64,000 bases of DNA from Paenibacillus foliorum (GCF_013141765.1 NZ_WHOD01000055.1:124001-188000); one strand, 5' to 3'. Counted from the first letter of the stretch, positions 37,123 through 46,400 are shown. The notes: generated by a model not told the origin, from the letters alone. Program-made: numbers and translations.

Positions 37123-37602
37123 ATGTATGTAAATGCTCGCGCTATAATCGAAAGAACAAATAATGATAACGATCAAGTGGAAGTTTTAATGCAGGTTAGA
37201 AATAAACCCAATGAAGCCAAAGCACTTGAATTTCCGGGTGGACGACTTGAAGAATATGAATCCATTGAGCAGGCATTAGTTAGAGAAGTGTTTGAGGAAA
37301 CCGGATTGAAGGTGAAATACATAATCGATAATACGAATAAACAAATTCACATTAATAATCAGATAGAATTAGAAACGTTAAGCCCTTATTTTGTATATCA
37401 AACTACGAAAGGGCCGATTGATTCAATTGGATTTATTTTTAGATGTGAAGTTGAAGATTACGAAGCATACAGCAGTGATGAAGCATACGGACACCGATGG
37501 ATCGAAGTTAAGGAATTAGAACAAATGTTTCAAGAAAATGTGGATCAATTTGATTGGCTAACACAAGGAATTATCAATCACTATCTACATATTAGAAACT
37601 AA
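37123..37602 (+). CDS. Nudix hydrolase
   Basis: The 159-aa protein has the Nudix box GGRLEEYESIEQALVREVFE followed by ETG (about 40-62). GGGAGG precedes the ATG. A small palindrome around AACTGTGATCAC (about 37072) just upstream with a T-run could attenuate read-through from the previous gene. Confidence 0.88.
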   Translation: MYVNARAIIERTNNDNDQVEVLMQVRNKPNEAKALEFPGGRLEEYESIEQALVREVFEETGLKVKYIIDNTNKQIHINNQIELETLSPYFVYQTTKGPIDSIGFIFRCEVEDYEAYSSDEAYGHRWIEVKELEQMFQENVDQFDWLTQGIINHYLHIRN

Positions 37603-37648
37603 ATAAAGAATAACTGAAAATCAATTGTAAGAGAGGAATTTATCCAGA

Positions 37649-38107
37649 ATGATTAATAACTTCATGCTTGTTCAAGCAACTGTTCACGATGTTGAGGATG
37701 CCGCGCCATTGTTTGATCAATATAGAGTATTTTATGGACAAGAATCCGATGTGGTAAGCGCGAGGGCGTTTTTATTTGACAGATTAGTTGCTAGGGAGTC
37801 CATCATTTTTATTATAAAAGATAGAACTAACCAAAAAGCGGTAGGCTTTATGCAGTTATATCCTTCATATTCGTCTATCTCACTCCAACGCTCATGGATA
37901 CTCAATGATTTATATGTTGCAGAAGAATATAGGGGGAAAGGGGTAGCTCAACAATTATTAGATGAAGCCAAGAAATATGCTGGAGCTTGCTCTGCCAAGG
38001 GCATAGAGTTAGCAACAGCACAGGATAATGTAAGAGCTCAACAATTGTATGAACGAAATGGATATGAGAAGGATCAAGCATTTTATCATTACTATTTGAC
38101 ACTTTAA
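37649..38107 (+). CDS. GNAT-family N-acetyltransferase
   Basis: The 152-aa protein has motif A LNDLYVAEEYRGKGVAQQLL (about 90-109) and the C-terminal ARQ-like AQQLYERNGYEKD. It is the size of a single GNAT domain. It sits between Nudix genes in the same direction with short gaps. Confidence 0.9.
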   Translation: MINNFMLVQATVHDVEDAAPLFDQYRVFYGQESDVVSARAFLFDRLVARESIIFIIKDRTNQKAVGFMQLYPSYSSISLQRSWILNDLYVAEEYRGKGVAQQLLDEAKKYAGACSAKGIELATAQDNVRAQQLYERNGYEKDQAFYHYYLTL

Positions 38108-38135
38108 TAAGCTATCAATAGGAGGTAGGTCGAAG

Positions 38136-38576
38136 TTGCTGACATTTATCCTTGAAATACCGATCGATAAACCAATTAGTGGTGTGCATTGCGTACCTAT
38201 TTTAGATAATGGAAACTTAGTAATGGTTTGGGATAGGGAGGAACAAGTATTAACGACCATTGGAGGAAGGCTGGAAGAGAATGAATCATTAGTTGAAGCA
38301 TTGAACCGAGAGGCTATGGAAGAAGCGGGAATTGAGCTGGCAGATGAAGTAATTCCTTTTGCTAGCTGGTATTGGGAAGAGTTTGACTCCTATAGAGTAT
38401 ATGTTCTAACTAAAGTTATGCGTTTTATTGATATGCCCAAACAATACGAAACAACGGGTTATATCATAACGAATTTCGAAACGGCAATAGACATGATACA
38501 AAAAATTGAAGGACGAGAAGAAAGGATTGCGATCATAAGGAAAGCAGGTATTTTATCGGGTCACTTAAAGGAATAG
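38136..38576 (+). CDS. Nudix hydrolase
   Basis: The 146-aa protein has the Nudix box GGRLEENESLVEALNREAME followed by EAG (about 46-68). The start is a TTG at 38136 with GGAGGTAGGT upstream. It is third of the Nudix genes in this cluster. Confidence 0.88.
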   Translation: MLTFILEIPIDKPISGVHCVPILDNGNLVMVWDREEQVLTTIGGRLEENESLVEALNREAMEEAGIELADEVIPFASWYWEEFDSYRVYVLTKVMRFIDMPKQYETTGYIITNFETAIDMIQKIEGREERIAIIRKAGILSGHLKE

Positions 38577-38612
38577 AGGGACCCGAATGCAAAGTATAAT
38601 GTGGGGTGAATT

Positions 38613-39017
38613 ATGGAACTAGAATATAGATTCAATGAATGCTGTAGCGTTAAGGATGTGCAAGAGGTATATATTAAATCCGGTATCAGGAGACCTGTTG
38701 GAGACACTGTTCGAATTCAGAAGATGATAGATCATGCGGATGAAATAATTACAGCAAGAGATGGTGATAAAATAGTTGGATTCTTAAGAGCTATTACAGA
38801 TTATTCTTATTGCTGCTATATTTCTGATATTGCTGTAGATAAAAGCTATCAAGGACTAGGGATTGGAAAACAATTAATTAAAATGCTAAGGGACCGACTA
38901 GGAGATGAAGAAATACAGTATATCCTAACCTCGGCGCCCAAAGCAGTAGGATTTTATGAGAAGATTGGGTTTGAAAGAGCGGACAAAGCCTTTGTAATAA
39001 AACGAATGATTAATTAG
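38613..39017 (+). CDS. GNAT-family N-acetyltransferase
   Basis: The 134-aa GNAT domain has motif A SDIAVDKSYQGLGIGKQLIK (about 71-90) and FYEKIGFERADKAFVI near the end. It closes the array and meets the amidase gene convergently six bases later. Confidence 0.9.
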   Translation: MELEYRFNECCSVKDVQEVYIKSGIRRPVGDTVRIQKMIDHADEIITARDGDKIVGFLRAITDYSYCCYISDIAVDKSYQGLGIGKQLIKMLRDRLGDEEIQYILTSAPKAVGFYEKIGFERADKAFVIKRMIN

Positions 39018-39023
39018 ATTAAC

Positions 39024-40481
39024 TTACACGAAGCTTTTTAATGAAGGTGCTTTGCGAAATTGGGTGTGCTGTTCGAATGAATATGCAAGCTTAATGAGCA
39101 TCGGTTCACAGTAGGCTTGAGCTGAGAAGGTAACACCAAACGGTACGCCTGCCGCAGTGTAACCAGCGGGTACAACGATCGATGGATACCCGGCTCTTGA
39201 AGTAATTCTTGATCCAAAATCAGCTGGAAAGAGAAGCGCATCGAGGTTGAACTCCTTCATAACAGCATCGATTCCTTCCTGCTGACACAGCTTTAAATCC
39301 AAAGCGCGATCTTGAATATAATTGGGTTCGGTTAATGTCCCTGAGGTGTTGTATTCGGCTTGGATAAGTAAGGTTTGTCCGTACTTTAAAGTCTCCATAG
39401 GGTGCTTATTATTAAATTCTATGATGTCTTTTAGAGTGCGAACAGGCGCGTCAGGGCCCAATTGTGATAGATAGGCATTAAGAGATGCTTTAAATTCGTT
39501 GAGTACCACGGAGGAATATTTAATTTCTCGTGCCGTTTTGATATCAGCAGGATCAATAATGACTGCGCCATGCTGCCTCATGATGTCAACGGAATGATTA
39601 AAGAGGGTGAGCTGCTCATCTGTTAATTCTTCGAAGTAATAATCCCTTGGAATCCCTATTCTTGCTCCGTTTAACCCATCTTTGTTCAAAAACTCCGTGT
39701 AATCTTCGCACTGTCTCCCTAAGCTGGTACCCATTGCAGGGTCGCTTGCATCCATCCCTACAAGAACATTCAACAGTAAAACCGCATCAGTAACGGTTCG
39801 AGCCATAGGTCCTGCCGTATCTTGACTATTAGAGAGTGGCAGTATTCCTGTGCGGCTGATTAATCCAACCGTAGGCTTAATGCCAATAGTAGAGCTTAGG
39901 TTCCCTGGGTTTAGAATAGAGCCCGAAGTTTCTGTGCCAACAGAGACGGTACAAAAGTTACAAGCAACAGCAACACCAGACCCTGCACTGGAGCCACCCG
40001 TCGGTGTTGAGATATTGTAGGGATTCAAAACCTGTCCCCCGCGTGAGCTGTATCCGGAGGGCATATTTTGGGTCATAAAGTTAGCAAATTCTGTCATATT
40101 GGCTTTTCCTAGAATAATCGCGCCGGCATCGCGGAGCCTTTGCACAATAAATGCATCTTTTCCTGCGTAAGAGTTGGCAAGAGCGAGTGATCCTGCACTG
40201 GTGTGCATTTTGTCAGCGGTATTAATGTTGTCCTTCAGCAAAATAGGAATTCCATGCATCGGTCCTCTGGGACCTTGAGCAGCCCGTTCTACATCTAAGG
40301 AATCAGCGATAAATAAGGCATCTGGATTAATTTCGAGGATTGAATTGATGGTGAGACCTAATTTGTCCATACTTGCTATTCTATTGAGATATATAAGGAC
40401 TAGACCTTTAGAAGTAATTTCGCCTGAATCAAGTGCTGCCTGAATGTTAGGGATTGTTGCTTCTACTATTTCAAAACTCAT
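39024..40481 (-). CDS. amidase signature family enzyme
   Basis: The 485-aa protein carries the Ser-cisSer-Lys triad: Lys83 in GIPILLKDN, Ser163/164 in TGGSSAGSG and Ser187 in GTETSGSIL. It has no signal peptide and no GatB/GatC neighbours, so it is a stand-alone amidohydrolase rather than the tRNA amidotransferase subunit. The specific amide substrate cannot be told. Its stop nearly abuts the last GNAT gene on the other strand. Confidence 0.92.
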   Translation of the reverse strand: MSFEIVEATIPNIQAALDSGEITSKGLVLIYLNRIASMDKLGLTINSILEINPDALFIADSLDVERAAQGPRGPMHGIPILLKDNINTADKMHTSAGSLALANSYAGKDAFIVQRLRDAGAIILGKANMTEFANFMTQNMPSGYSSRGGQVLNPYNISTPTGGSSAGSGVAVACNFCTVSVGTETSGSILNPGNLSSTIGIKPTVGLISRTGILPLSNSQDTAGPMARTVTDAVLLLNVLVGMDASDPAMGTSLGRQCEDYTEFLNKDGLNGARIGIPRDYYFEELTDEQLTLFNHSVDIMRQHGAVIIDPADIKTAREIKYSSVVLNEFKASLNAYLSQLGPDAPVRTLKDIIEFNNKHPMETLKYGQTLLIQAEYNTSGTLTEPNYIQDRALDLKLCQQEGIDAVMKEFNLDALLFPADFGSRITSRAGYPSIVVPAGYTAAGVPFGVTFSAQAYCEPMLIKLAYSFEQHTQFRKAPSLKSFV

Positions 40482-40667
40482 ATTATTCCCTCTCCCTTTA
40501 TATCCAGCTTATCATCTGATCTACTTAAGTATAAACGGATCTCCTAATTTTTACATGACATGAATCTTCTTCATCGAAAAAATAAATTAGTAGAATCTAG
40601 GTTTATCACTTAAAGAAAGCAACCAGGTTAGCTGGATAAAAGGAAGAGAGGACTCTTTGTATGCATT

Positions 40668-42044
40668 CTAAGCTTGCTGAATCGACCTTGAAGTATAACG
40701 GAGATAGATATGGGAGCATCCAATTGAAGCCATAACAATGATCGACAGCCCCCAATAAATATTCGCATAAGCTTCCGAGAGGGGCAGCTTTTGCTGCCAG
40801 ACTAGGGCGCTGGCTGTTGCTGCAACTCCGAATGCCCCACTGAAGAACTGCAGCAGCTGGAATAGTCCTAATCCTGAGCCGATTTGGGCCCTGGGCAATA
40901 TGCGGGACATTTCATTAGAAATGCTGCTCGTCAGAAAAGTAAAGCCAACACTTAACAGCATATAAATGAACAGAATAGCTATATATGAAGTACCGGCAAA
41001 CAAGGCAAACAAGGTGACGGACGCGAGTACGAGCAGAGGAATGTAACGAATGATAGAACCATTGCCATATCGATCGATAGTTCTGCCTACTTGACCAGAG
41101 ACAAACATTGCTAGTAAGGATCCGGGGAATATGATAAGTCCAGATACACTTGCGCTCAAGTTGTACTGATGCACTAGAATTTGAGGCATTAGGAATAACG
41201 TTGCGAAGCTGCACAAATAGGCAGCAATCCCAACTGAGCCCAGCATTAAATAAGGACGGTTGCGGAACAGGGCTGGCTGCACGAATGGATCCGCTGCTCG
41301 GTGAATCCTAATTGCAAACAGGATAAGAGTTAGTATCCCAGCAGCAAGTGCAATCCAGTATTGATTCGTCAAAAACAGAAGTATCCCCGTTGTTCCGATA
41401 CCGGCTAATAGGGCACCAAGAGCGTCGAAAGATCCTTTGGCAGGGGTTTCTTTGGGAATAAGTGATGTATAGAAAGGCACCAATAGCAGAGTGACAGCCG
41501 TTACAGCAAATAAAAAATGCCAGCCTAGGTACTCAACAATAGCCCCACCGACAACAGGCCCAAGACCTAACCCTAGTGAAGCCGCGGACATGACTGTTGC
41601 CATTGCTTTACCCCGCCTCTCCAGCGGGACATAACGAGTGATTAGCACAAGGGATAAAGCAGGAATGGAGCCAGCCCCTGATGCTTGCAGAATACGGGCA
41701 ATCAGCAAGGGAATGAAGCTGTTGCTGAAGAATCCAGCAATAGCGGCGATGCCAAGCGAAAGAATCCCAATGATGAATAGCCGTCGAATGGGAACGAAAT
41801 CGGACAGACGGCTGTAAGTTATGGATGAGATCGCAAATACAATGGAGTAGCCTGTAACGACCCATGATGCAGAAGAAGCTGACATACTGAAAGCACGAGA
41901 TACTTCTGGAAGCGCCAGATTGAACATCATCGTATTCATGATAACCAGCACAATGGAGATTCCTAGAAGGATGGCGACTCTTCCTTCGCGCAAAGTGATT
42001 GGCTCTGCTATACGGTCTGATTTCTGATTATCGAGCTTTGACAT
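40668..42044 (-). CDS. MFS multidrug transporter, DHA2/TetA(L)-like
   Basis: The 458-aa protein has about 14 transmembrane helices. Antiporter motif C is recognisable (SLGLGLGPVVGGAIVEYLGW) and there is a TGYSIVFAISSITYSRLSD loop. It is divergent from an ArsR-type regulator with a 38-bp palindrome between them, so it is probably repressed by that regulator and induced by its drug or metabolite. Confidence 0.92.
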   Translation of the reverse strand: MSKLDNQKSDRIAEPITLREGRVAILLGISIVLVIMNTMMFNLALPEVSRAFSMSASSASWVVTGYSIVFAISSITYSRLSDFVPIRRLFIIGILSLGIAAIAGFFSNSFIPLLIARILQASGAGSIPALSLVLITRYVPLERRGKAMATVMSAASLGLGLGPVVGGAIVEYLGWHFLFAVTAVTLLLVPFYTSLIPKETPAKGSFDALGALLAGIGTTGILLFLTNQYWIALAAGILTLILFAIRIHRAADPFVQPALFRNRPYLMLGSVGIAAYLCSFATLFLMPQILVHQYNLSASVSGLIIFPGSLLAMFVSGQVGRTIDRYGNGSIIRYIPLLVLASVTLFALFAGTSYIAILFIYMLLSVGFTFLTSSISNEMSRILPRAQIGSGLGLFQLLQFFSGAFGVAATASALVWQQKLPLSEAYANIYWGLSIIVMASIGCSHIYLRYTSRSIQQA

Positions 42045-42060
42045 AAATTACACCTCACTT

Positions 42061-42098
42061 TATTTCTATTGTTCGATTATAATCGAACAATAGAAATA
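42061..42098. promoter_or_regulatory. 38-bp perfect palindromic operator between MFS and ArsR genes
   Basis: Two 19-bp arms (42061-42079 and 42080-42098) are perfectly complementary with no loop; the central motif is TTGTTCGATTATAATCGAAC. It lies 16 bp upstream of the MFS start and 58 bp upstream of the regulator start, the expected place for an ArsR-family dimer (or pair of dimers) to shut off both genes. Confidence 0.8.
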
Positions 42099-42156
42099 TA
42101 ACATCCAATATGATAAAATGCAATCATAAGCTTTATCGTATGAAGGAGGCACTTTC

Positions 42157-42486
42157 ATGAAAGTCCTGCACCATCCAGATCAAGCAGATATCCACTTGTC
42201 CTCCGTACTTTATGCCTTGAGTGATCCCATTCGCTTGCATCTTGTCGCTGAACTCTATAAAGCGGGAGAGCGAGCATGTGGTGAATTACAAGTTCCTGTC
42301 GTCAAATCGACCGTATCTCATCACTTGCGTACACTTAGGGAAGCCGGTATTTTCAGAGTCAGAATTCAAGGTACCCAGCGATTCCTTTCTATTCGAATTG
42401 ATGATTTAGAGTCACGTTTCCCCGGATTGCTAATGGCGGTTTTACAAGCGTATGCCTCTTCAGATGAATCAACTCTTTCTTCATAG
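42157..42486 (+). CDS. ArsR-family transcriptional regulator
   Basis: The 109-aa protein is a winged helix with LYALSDPIRLHLVAELY and recognition helix VKSTVSHHLRTLREAG. The alpha3 metal motif (ELCVC) is absent; the single Cys in RACGELQV could be a redox or ligand sensor. AAGGAGG lies in front of the ATG. It should regulate the divergent MFS gene and itself through the palindrome. Confidence 0.9.
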   Translation: MKVLHHPDQADIHLSSVLYALSDPIRLHLVAELYKAGERACGELQVPVVKSTVSHHLRTLREAGIFRVRIQGTQRFLSIRIDDLESRFPGLLMAVLQAYASSDESTLSS

Positions 42487-42790
42487 TTTAAATGGCAAAC
42501 CGTCGCTATCTGGCGGTTTGTTGTACTGTATAAATGTGTAAATATTAACTTTAATACATATTATAAATGAACGATCAACCTATCCTTTTTTGCCATAAAC
42601 AAGGTATAAATCGTTAAGAAATGCTTATATTGGAGAATATGTTATACTAGATTGCTTTTTTTCTTTATTTTTTTTGCATATTGCAGTAGAGGACAGTAAA
42701 ATAAGAAAAGAACTAATAAAATAATTCCTGTTTTACGATGATGATAAGTATCTATTCAAAAGAGAATCGATTTATGTTGGAGGGCTTTTG
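42487..42790. other. intergenic region before the squalene/phytoene synthase gene
   Basis: It holds a hairpin ending the ArsR gene (CAAACCG at 42496-42502 with CGGTTTG at 42514-42520, then TTGT), A/T-rich DNA, and an extended -10 promoter element TGTTATACT at 42640-42648 without a clear -35 box. A T-rich tract follows (42656-42674). No ORF of note. Confidence 0.6.
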
Positions 42791-43612
42791 GTGAATAAGA
42801 CAAATGATTTATTGAGCGACGCAATGGATATGTTGGCGGAGACAAGTAGGACTTTCTTAATTCCGATTAGTCGTTTGGTACCCGGAATTAAGGAAGCTGT
42901 GGCCTCTGCGTATCTTTGTATGCGAGCTATTGATGAGATCGAAGACCACACTGATCTACCGCCAGAGGTAAAGGCCAAGCTGTTATTAGGAGTAAGCAAG
43001 CTCATCCAAGTGCCGTCAAGAGAAGCAGAGCTGCGTACGCTTTTTCAGCCTTACCAAGATACGCTTTGTGAGGTAACTGTACGCCTTAATGATTGGGTAA
43101 ATCTTTGTCCGACTTCAATTGCTCCTCGTGTCATTCAGAGCACAGCGATTATGGCTGAACAGATGGCTGAATGGGTAGAGAGAGAGTGGAAGATTAATAC
43201 GGAAGAGGATCTTGATTATTATACTTATTGCGTTGCTGGTGCTGTGGGAGAACTGCTGTCAGACCTGTGGAAGTGGTTTGATGGTACAGAAACGGATCGA
43301 GTTAAGGCGGTGGCTTTTGGTCGTGGCCTTCAAGCTGTAAATATTGTTCGTAACCGTATTGAGGATTCAACAAGAGGAGTCGATTTCTTCCCGCCTCATT
43401 GGGGGATTGAAGATATGTTTGCCTACACCACCCGTAACCTAGAAATGGCTAACGAATACATAGCTGATATTAAACCCGGTCCAATCCTTGATTTCTGCAG
43501 CATTCCTTTGGCGTTGGCACATGGTACATTATTTGCTTTGTCAAACGGTGAAAGTAAGCTCAATAGAGAAGCAGTGCTTCAAATTGTAAGCAGAATTACA
43601 GGCGAAGATTAA
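42791..43612 (+). CDS. squalene/phytoene synthase family protein
   Basis: The 273-aa all-helical prenyl-synthase homologue has a first Asp-rich motif DEIED (in CMRAIDEIEDH). The second region, NIVRNRIEDSTRGVDFFP, has Asn where the first Asp of DxxxD usually is. Family members join two C15 or C20 prenyl diphosphates head to head. The altered second motif makes activity uncertain. The GTG at 42791 is 6 nt from GGAGGG. No other isoprenoid gene is adjacent; a terminator follows. Confidence 0.85.
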   Translation: MNKTNDLLSDAMDMLAETSRTFLIPISRLVPGIKEAVASAYLCMRAIDEIEDHTDLPPEVKAKLLLGVSKLIQVPSREAELRTLFQPYQDTLCEVTVRLNDWVNLCPTSIAPRVIQSTAIMAEQMAEWVEREWKINTEEDLDYYTYCVAGAVGELLSDLWKWFDGTETDRVKAVAFGRGLQAVNIVRNRIEDSTRGVDFFPPHWGIEDMFAYTTRNLEMANEYIADIKPGPILDFCSIPLALAHGTLFALSNGESKLNREAVLQIVSRITGED

Positions 43613-43695
43613 AATTAGTACCCGATAACAGGAACAAACCTGATTTTGTATCTCATATAACAGCCCTTAATATAAAAAGTATTCGTACCTCCCAG

Positions 43696-43732
43696 ATAAC
43701 CCATTACCTACTCCGGTATGGGTTATTTTTAT
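43696..43732 (+). terminator. intrinsic terminator
   Basis: ATAACCCAT...ACC pairs with GGTATGGGTTAT (one bulge) and is followed by a T-run. It ends the squalene/phytoene synthase transcript. Confidence 0.75.
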
Positions 43733-43853
43733 ATAAATATAATGTTTGATCGAAACACCTTACTTTTGTGCAAACTTGAATTAGCATTCTGTATATGCTC
43801 AAACCTCCTGAATTATTATAATTTGAATCAAGATCACATTAGGAGGTAGAGAC

Positions 43854-45269
43854 ATGGGTCGTGAAGTTCCAGTATTATTAAATGATGAGCAAATGAGGAA
43901 GTTTGTAGCAGAAGGATTTTTAATTCTTAAAACTGATTTCTCGAATGAATTTCATCAAAAGCTTATGGAACAATTGAATCAAGTGTACGAACAAGAAGGT
44001 AACCCAGGCAATAATCTACTGCCACGCATTAGAGATTTGCAAAAGGTTTTTGATAATCCAATTATAACCGGTGCGTTGACTAGTGTTCTCGGACCCAACT
44101 ATTTAATGCATACCCATAGACATGGTCATTTTAATGCGTCTCCTACAGCAGGAGGGTGGCACAAAGACAGCTATTGGGGTTATAAAAAGATGCGCAACCA
44201 TCACCCTTGGTGGGCCATGATTATGTATTTCCCACAAGATACGCCGGTAGAACTCGGACCAACAGGCGTTATGCCAGGCACACAAAATTATGAAAGCAGA
44301 ACATTCGTTTCAGATGATGCGGAAGGAGAAGCGGTTGCCAGCGGAAATGCAGGTACCTTCGCATTGATTCATTATGACATCTGGCATCGCTCGACACCGA
44401 ATGTACTGGGTCAACCCAGATATATGCTGAAATTCGAATTCATGCGTACAGAAGCACCTACAGCTCCTAGCTGGGATTGCTTGGAACCGGAATGGAAACA
44501 ACCGGCATCCTTCAGTACCAAAATTAACGAGCATGAAACCATGTGGAAGGAAACATGGAACTGGCTTTCTGGTCAGGTAGGCAGTTTGGCAGATAGCGAG
44601 AAGGATGTAACGTCTCATGTACAAGAAGCCGCGGCGCAGCTCGAAGATGCTTTTGAGCCTAACACCTTGAATGCCGCGTACAACCTTGCAACAATGGGAG
44701 AAGCGGGTATACAAGCGCTGTTACAAGGACTTCGACACGATAACGTGAAGGTATCACGCACATCAGCTTACGGGTTAGCAGCAGCAGGCTCAGGGGCTGT
44801 GGCTGGTCTGGAAGCTGCACTCGCTGAGGATCGTGTTGAAACCGTGGTTCATGCAGTTTTTGCACTAGGCGAGCTTAGGCATTTCGCAACTTCTGCTGTT
44901 CCTAAGCTGCTAGAGCTGCTTGACCCATCAACGAATGTTGTCATTCGACAAACGGTTGCAGAGGCTATAGCCTTAATCGGAGCTCCGACAGATCAAGTTG
45001 TTGAGGGACTCATCCGATGCCTTAAGGACGAGGATGTGCAGGTCCGTTTCATAGCTGGACTTTCGTTGTGCCGTATGGGGGCAGCTGCTGATGCAGCAGT
45101 GCCGGCACTCGAAATTTCACTAGAGGACGACAACCGTTATGTTCGTGGACATGCTGCAGAAGCGCTGCACTACATTGGTACAGACTCAGCTAAAAAGGTG
45201 CTCATCGAGTTCTTGTTAAATTCACGCTGGTGCCCAACGACCACTCCTCAAAGCACATTCTATCCTTAA
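43854..45269 (+). CDS. phytanoyl-CoA-dioxygenase-like domain fused to HEAT repeats
   Basis: In this 471-aa protein residues about 10-200 form a PhyH-type Fe(II)/2-oxoglutarate oxygenase, with the metal triad His103/Asp105 (GGWHKDSYW) and His178 (YDIWHRS) and Arg189 placed to bind 2-oxoglutarate. Residues about 245-455 contain several HEAT-like repeats (such as VSRTSAYGLAAAGSGAVAGL and VQVRFIAGLSLCRMGAAADA), usually protein-binding scaffolds. The combination suggests hydroxylation of a bound protein or large substrate, or a natural-product role. AGGAGG precedes the ATG. It is a single-gene unit between terminators. Confidence 0.88.
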   Translation: MGREVPVLLNDEQMRKFVAEGFLILKTDFSNEFHQKLMEQLNQVYEQEGNPGNNLLPRIRDLQKVFDNPIITGALTSVLGPNYLMHTHRHGHFNASPTAGGWHKDSYWGYKKMRNHHPWWAMIMYFPQDTPVELGPTGVMPGTQNYESRTFVSDDAEGEAVASGNAGTFALIHYDIWHRSTPNVLGQPRYMLKFEFMRTEAPTAPSWDCLEPEWKQPASFSTKINEHETMWKETWNWLSGQVGSLADSEKDVTSHVQEAAAQLEDAFEPNTLNAAYNLATMGEAGIQALLQGLRHDNVKVSRTSAYGLAAAGSGAVAGLEAALAEDRVETVVHAVFALGELRHFATSAVPKLLELLDPSTNVVIRQTVAEAIALIGAPTDQVVEGLIRCLKDEDVQVRFIAGLSLCRMGAAADAAVPALEISLEDDNRYVRGHAAEALHYIGTDSAKKVLIEFLLNSRWCPTTTPQSTFYP

Positions 45270-45294
45270 GCTGCTTTAACTTTTAATGCATTTG

Positions 45295-45334
45295 ACCTCA
45301 TTCCTTTGCGATTTGCATAGGATGAGGTTTTTTT
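45295..45334 (+). terminator. intrinsic terminator
   Basis: ACCTCATTCCT pairs with AGGATGAGGT across a 13-nt loop with one mismatch, followed by eight T. Confidence 0.85.
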
Positions 45335-45448
45335 TAGGTTCTGGAAACCTTAACATTAGTGTGATATGGTTAGATGATATTTTATATGTAAATTAGTTGC
45401 CGCTTCAGAGTTCGGACATACAAATAAACATAATAATGGAGTGTTAAG

Positions 45449-45715
45449 ATGAGTAAAGGAAGAGTATGGAACAAAGGAAAACGGAATGGAGGGGGCGGAC
45501 CGCCAGGAGGTAGTAAAAGTAAAGCAGCGGCAAGCACTAAGGAGAATAATCTTCAGCAAACAGGGGAAGCTTCCACTGTAAGCCATATCGTGGATACAGA
45601 TAATCCGATAAATCGAGTAGGACGGATGAATCGGGAAAACTGGGTAGTCCGACCCGCTCGAGTGATTCGCAAAGATACTAAGATTGACGAAAATAAAGTT
45701 GAAGATGAAAGCTAA
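45449..45715 (+). CDS. small basic Gly-rich hypothetical protein
   Basis: The 88-aa protein has a low-complexity basic start (RVWNKGKRNGGGGPPGG) and a more ordered C-terminal half (DTDNPINRVGRMNRENWVVR, then charged residues). GGAG is 7 nt before the ATG and a terminator follows, which supports a real gene. There is no signal peptide or known domain. The basic, Gly/Pro-rich N terminus suggests nucleic-acid or spore-structure association, but this is speculative. Confidence 0.65.
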   Translation: MSKGRVWNKGKRNGGGGPPGGSKSKAAASTKENNLQQTGEASTVSHIVDTDNPINRVGRMNRENWVVRPARVIRKDTKIDENKVEDES

Positions 45716-45762
45716 AATTACTTGCATAAGCAGATAAAGCGGAGTACAGATTAAAAAATATA

Positions 45763-45793
45763 GAGGGAAGCCAACTCATTGGCTTCTCTTTTT
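45763..45793. terminator. terminator between the 88-aa gene and greA
   Basis: GAAGCCAA and TTGGCTTC form the core of a stem with a 4-nt loop, extended by AGAG/CTCT around a mismatch and followed by TTTTT. It lies between convergent genes. Confidence 0.8.
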
Positions 45794-45811
45794 AATTAAA
45801 TGATAAAAAAT

Positions 45812-46291
45812 TTACATCGCCTTTATTTCAAGTAACTCATATTTGATCGTCCCAACAGGTGCGTTTACACTTATGATATTGCCAACTGATTTTCCCATAA
45901 GAGACTTCCCAAGAGGACTTTCGTACGATATTTTATTTTCCATAACATCTGCTTCAGCCGCACCTACGATTCTATATTCGACCTTCTCTGATACTTCTAT
46001 GTCGTTTAGGATAACAACGGATCCAACTTTGACGGTTGATAAATCTAAACTATCCAGATCAGCAACACGAACCTTATTTAACATCTTTTCTAGTATAAGA
46101 ATTCTGGTTTCCATAAAAGACTGATCATTTTTGGCAGAATGGTATTCACTATTTTCTTTCAAATCGCCATAACTAATCGCTGTCTTAATACGAGCGGCTA
46201 TTTCTTTGCGTTTTACTGTTTTAAGATCTTCTAATTCAAGCTCTAATTTAGTTAATCCCTCTTGTGTTAAAACAATTTCATCCTTTGACAT
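45812..46291 (-). CDS. greA: transcription elongation factor GreA
   Basis: The 159-aa protein has the GreA layout: an N-terminal coiled coil (about 8-78) with the acidic tip motif GDLKENSEYHSAK (Asp/Glu that coordinate the RNA polymerase Mg2+ for cleavage) and a C-terminal FKBP-like domain (about 85-158, YESPLGKSLMGKSVG). It rescues backtracked polymerase. It is not next to the usual greA neighbours, so it may be a second paralogue in this genome. Confidence 0.92.
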   Translation of the reverse strand: MSKDEIVLTQEGLTKLELELEDLKTVKRKEIAARIKTAISYGDLKENSEYHSAKNDQSFMETRILILEKMLNKVRVADLDSLDLSTVKVGSVVILNDIEVSEKVEYRIVGAAEADVMENKISYESPLGKSLMGKSVGNIISVNAPVGTIKYELLEIKAM

Positions 46292-46400
46292 TTCTACAAC
46301 TCCTAAGTATCAGTACGATTATTATGCAACATTTATTAATCTATTCTACACTATAACAGGGAATCATGCGAAAAGGACATTTATTTTAAACAACATATAA

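Noticed and set aside
43854..45269. PhyH-HEAT gene and the upstream synthase as one biosynthetic cluster
   Set aside because: A good terminator and over 240 bp separate them, and no further biosynthetic gene is present.
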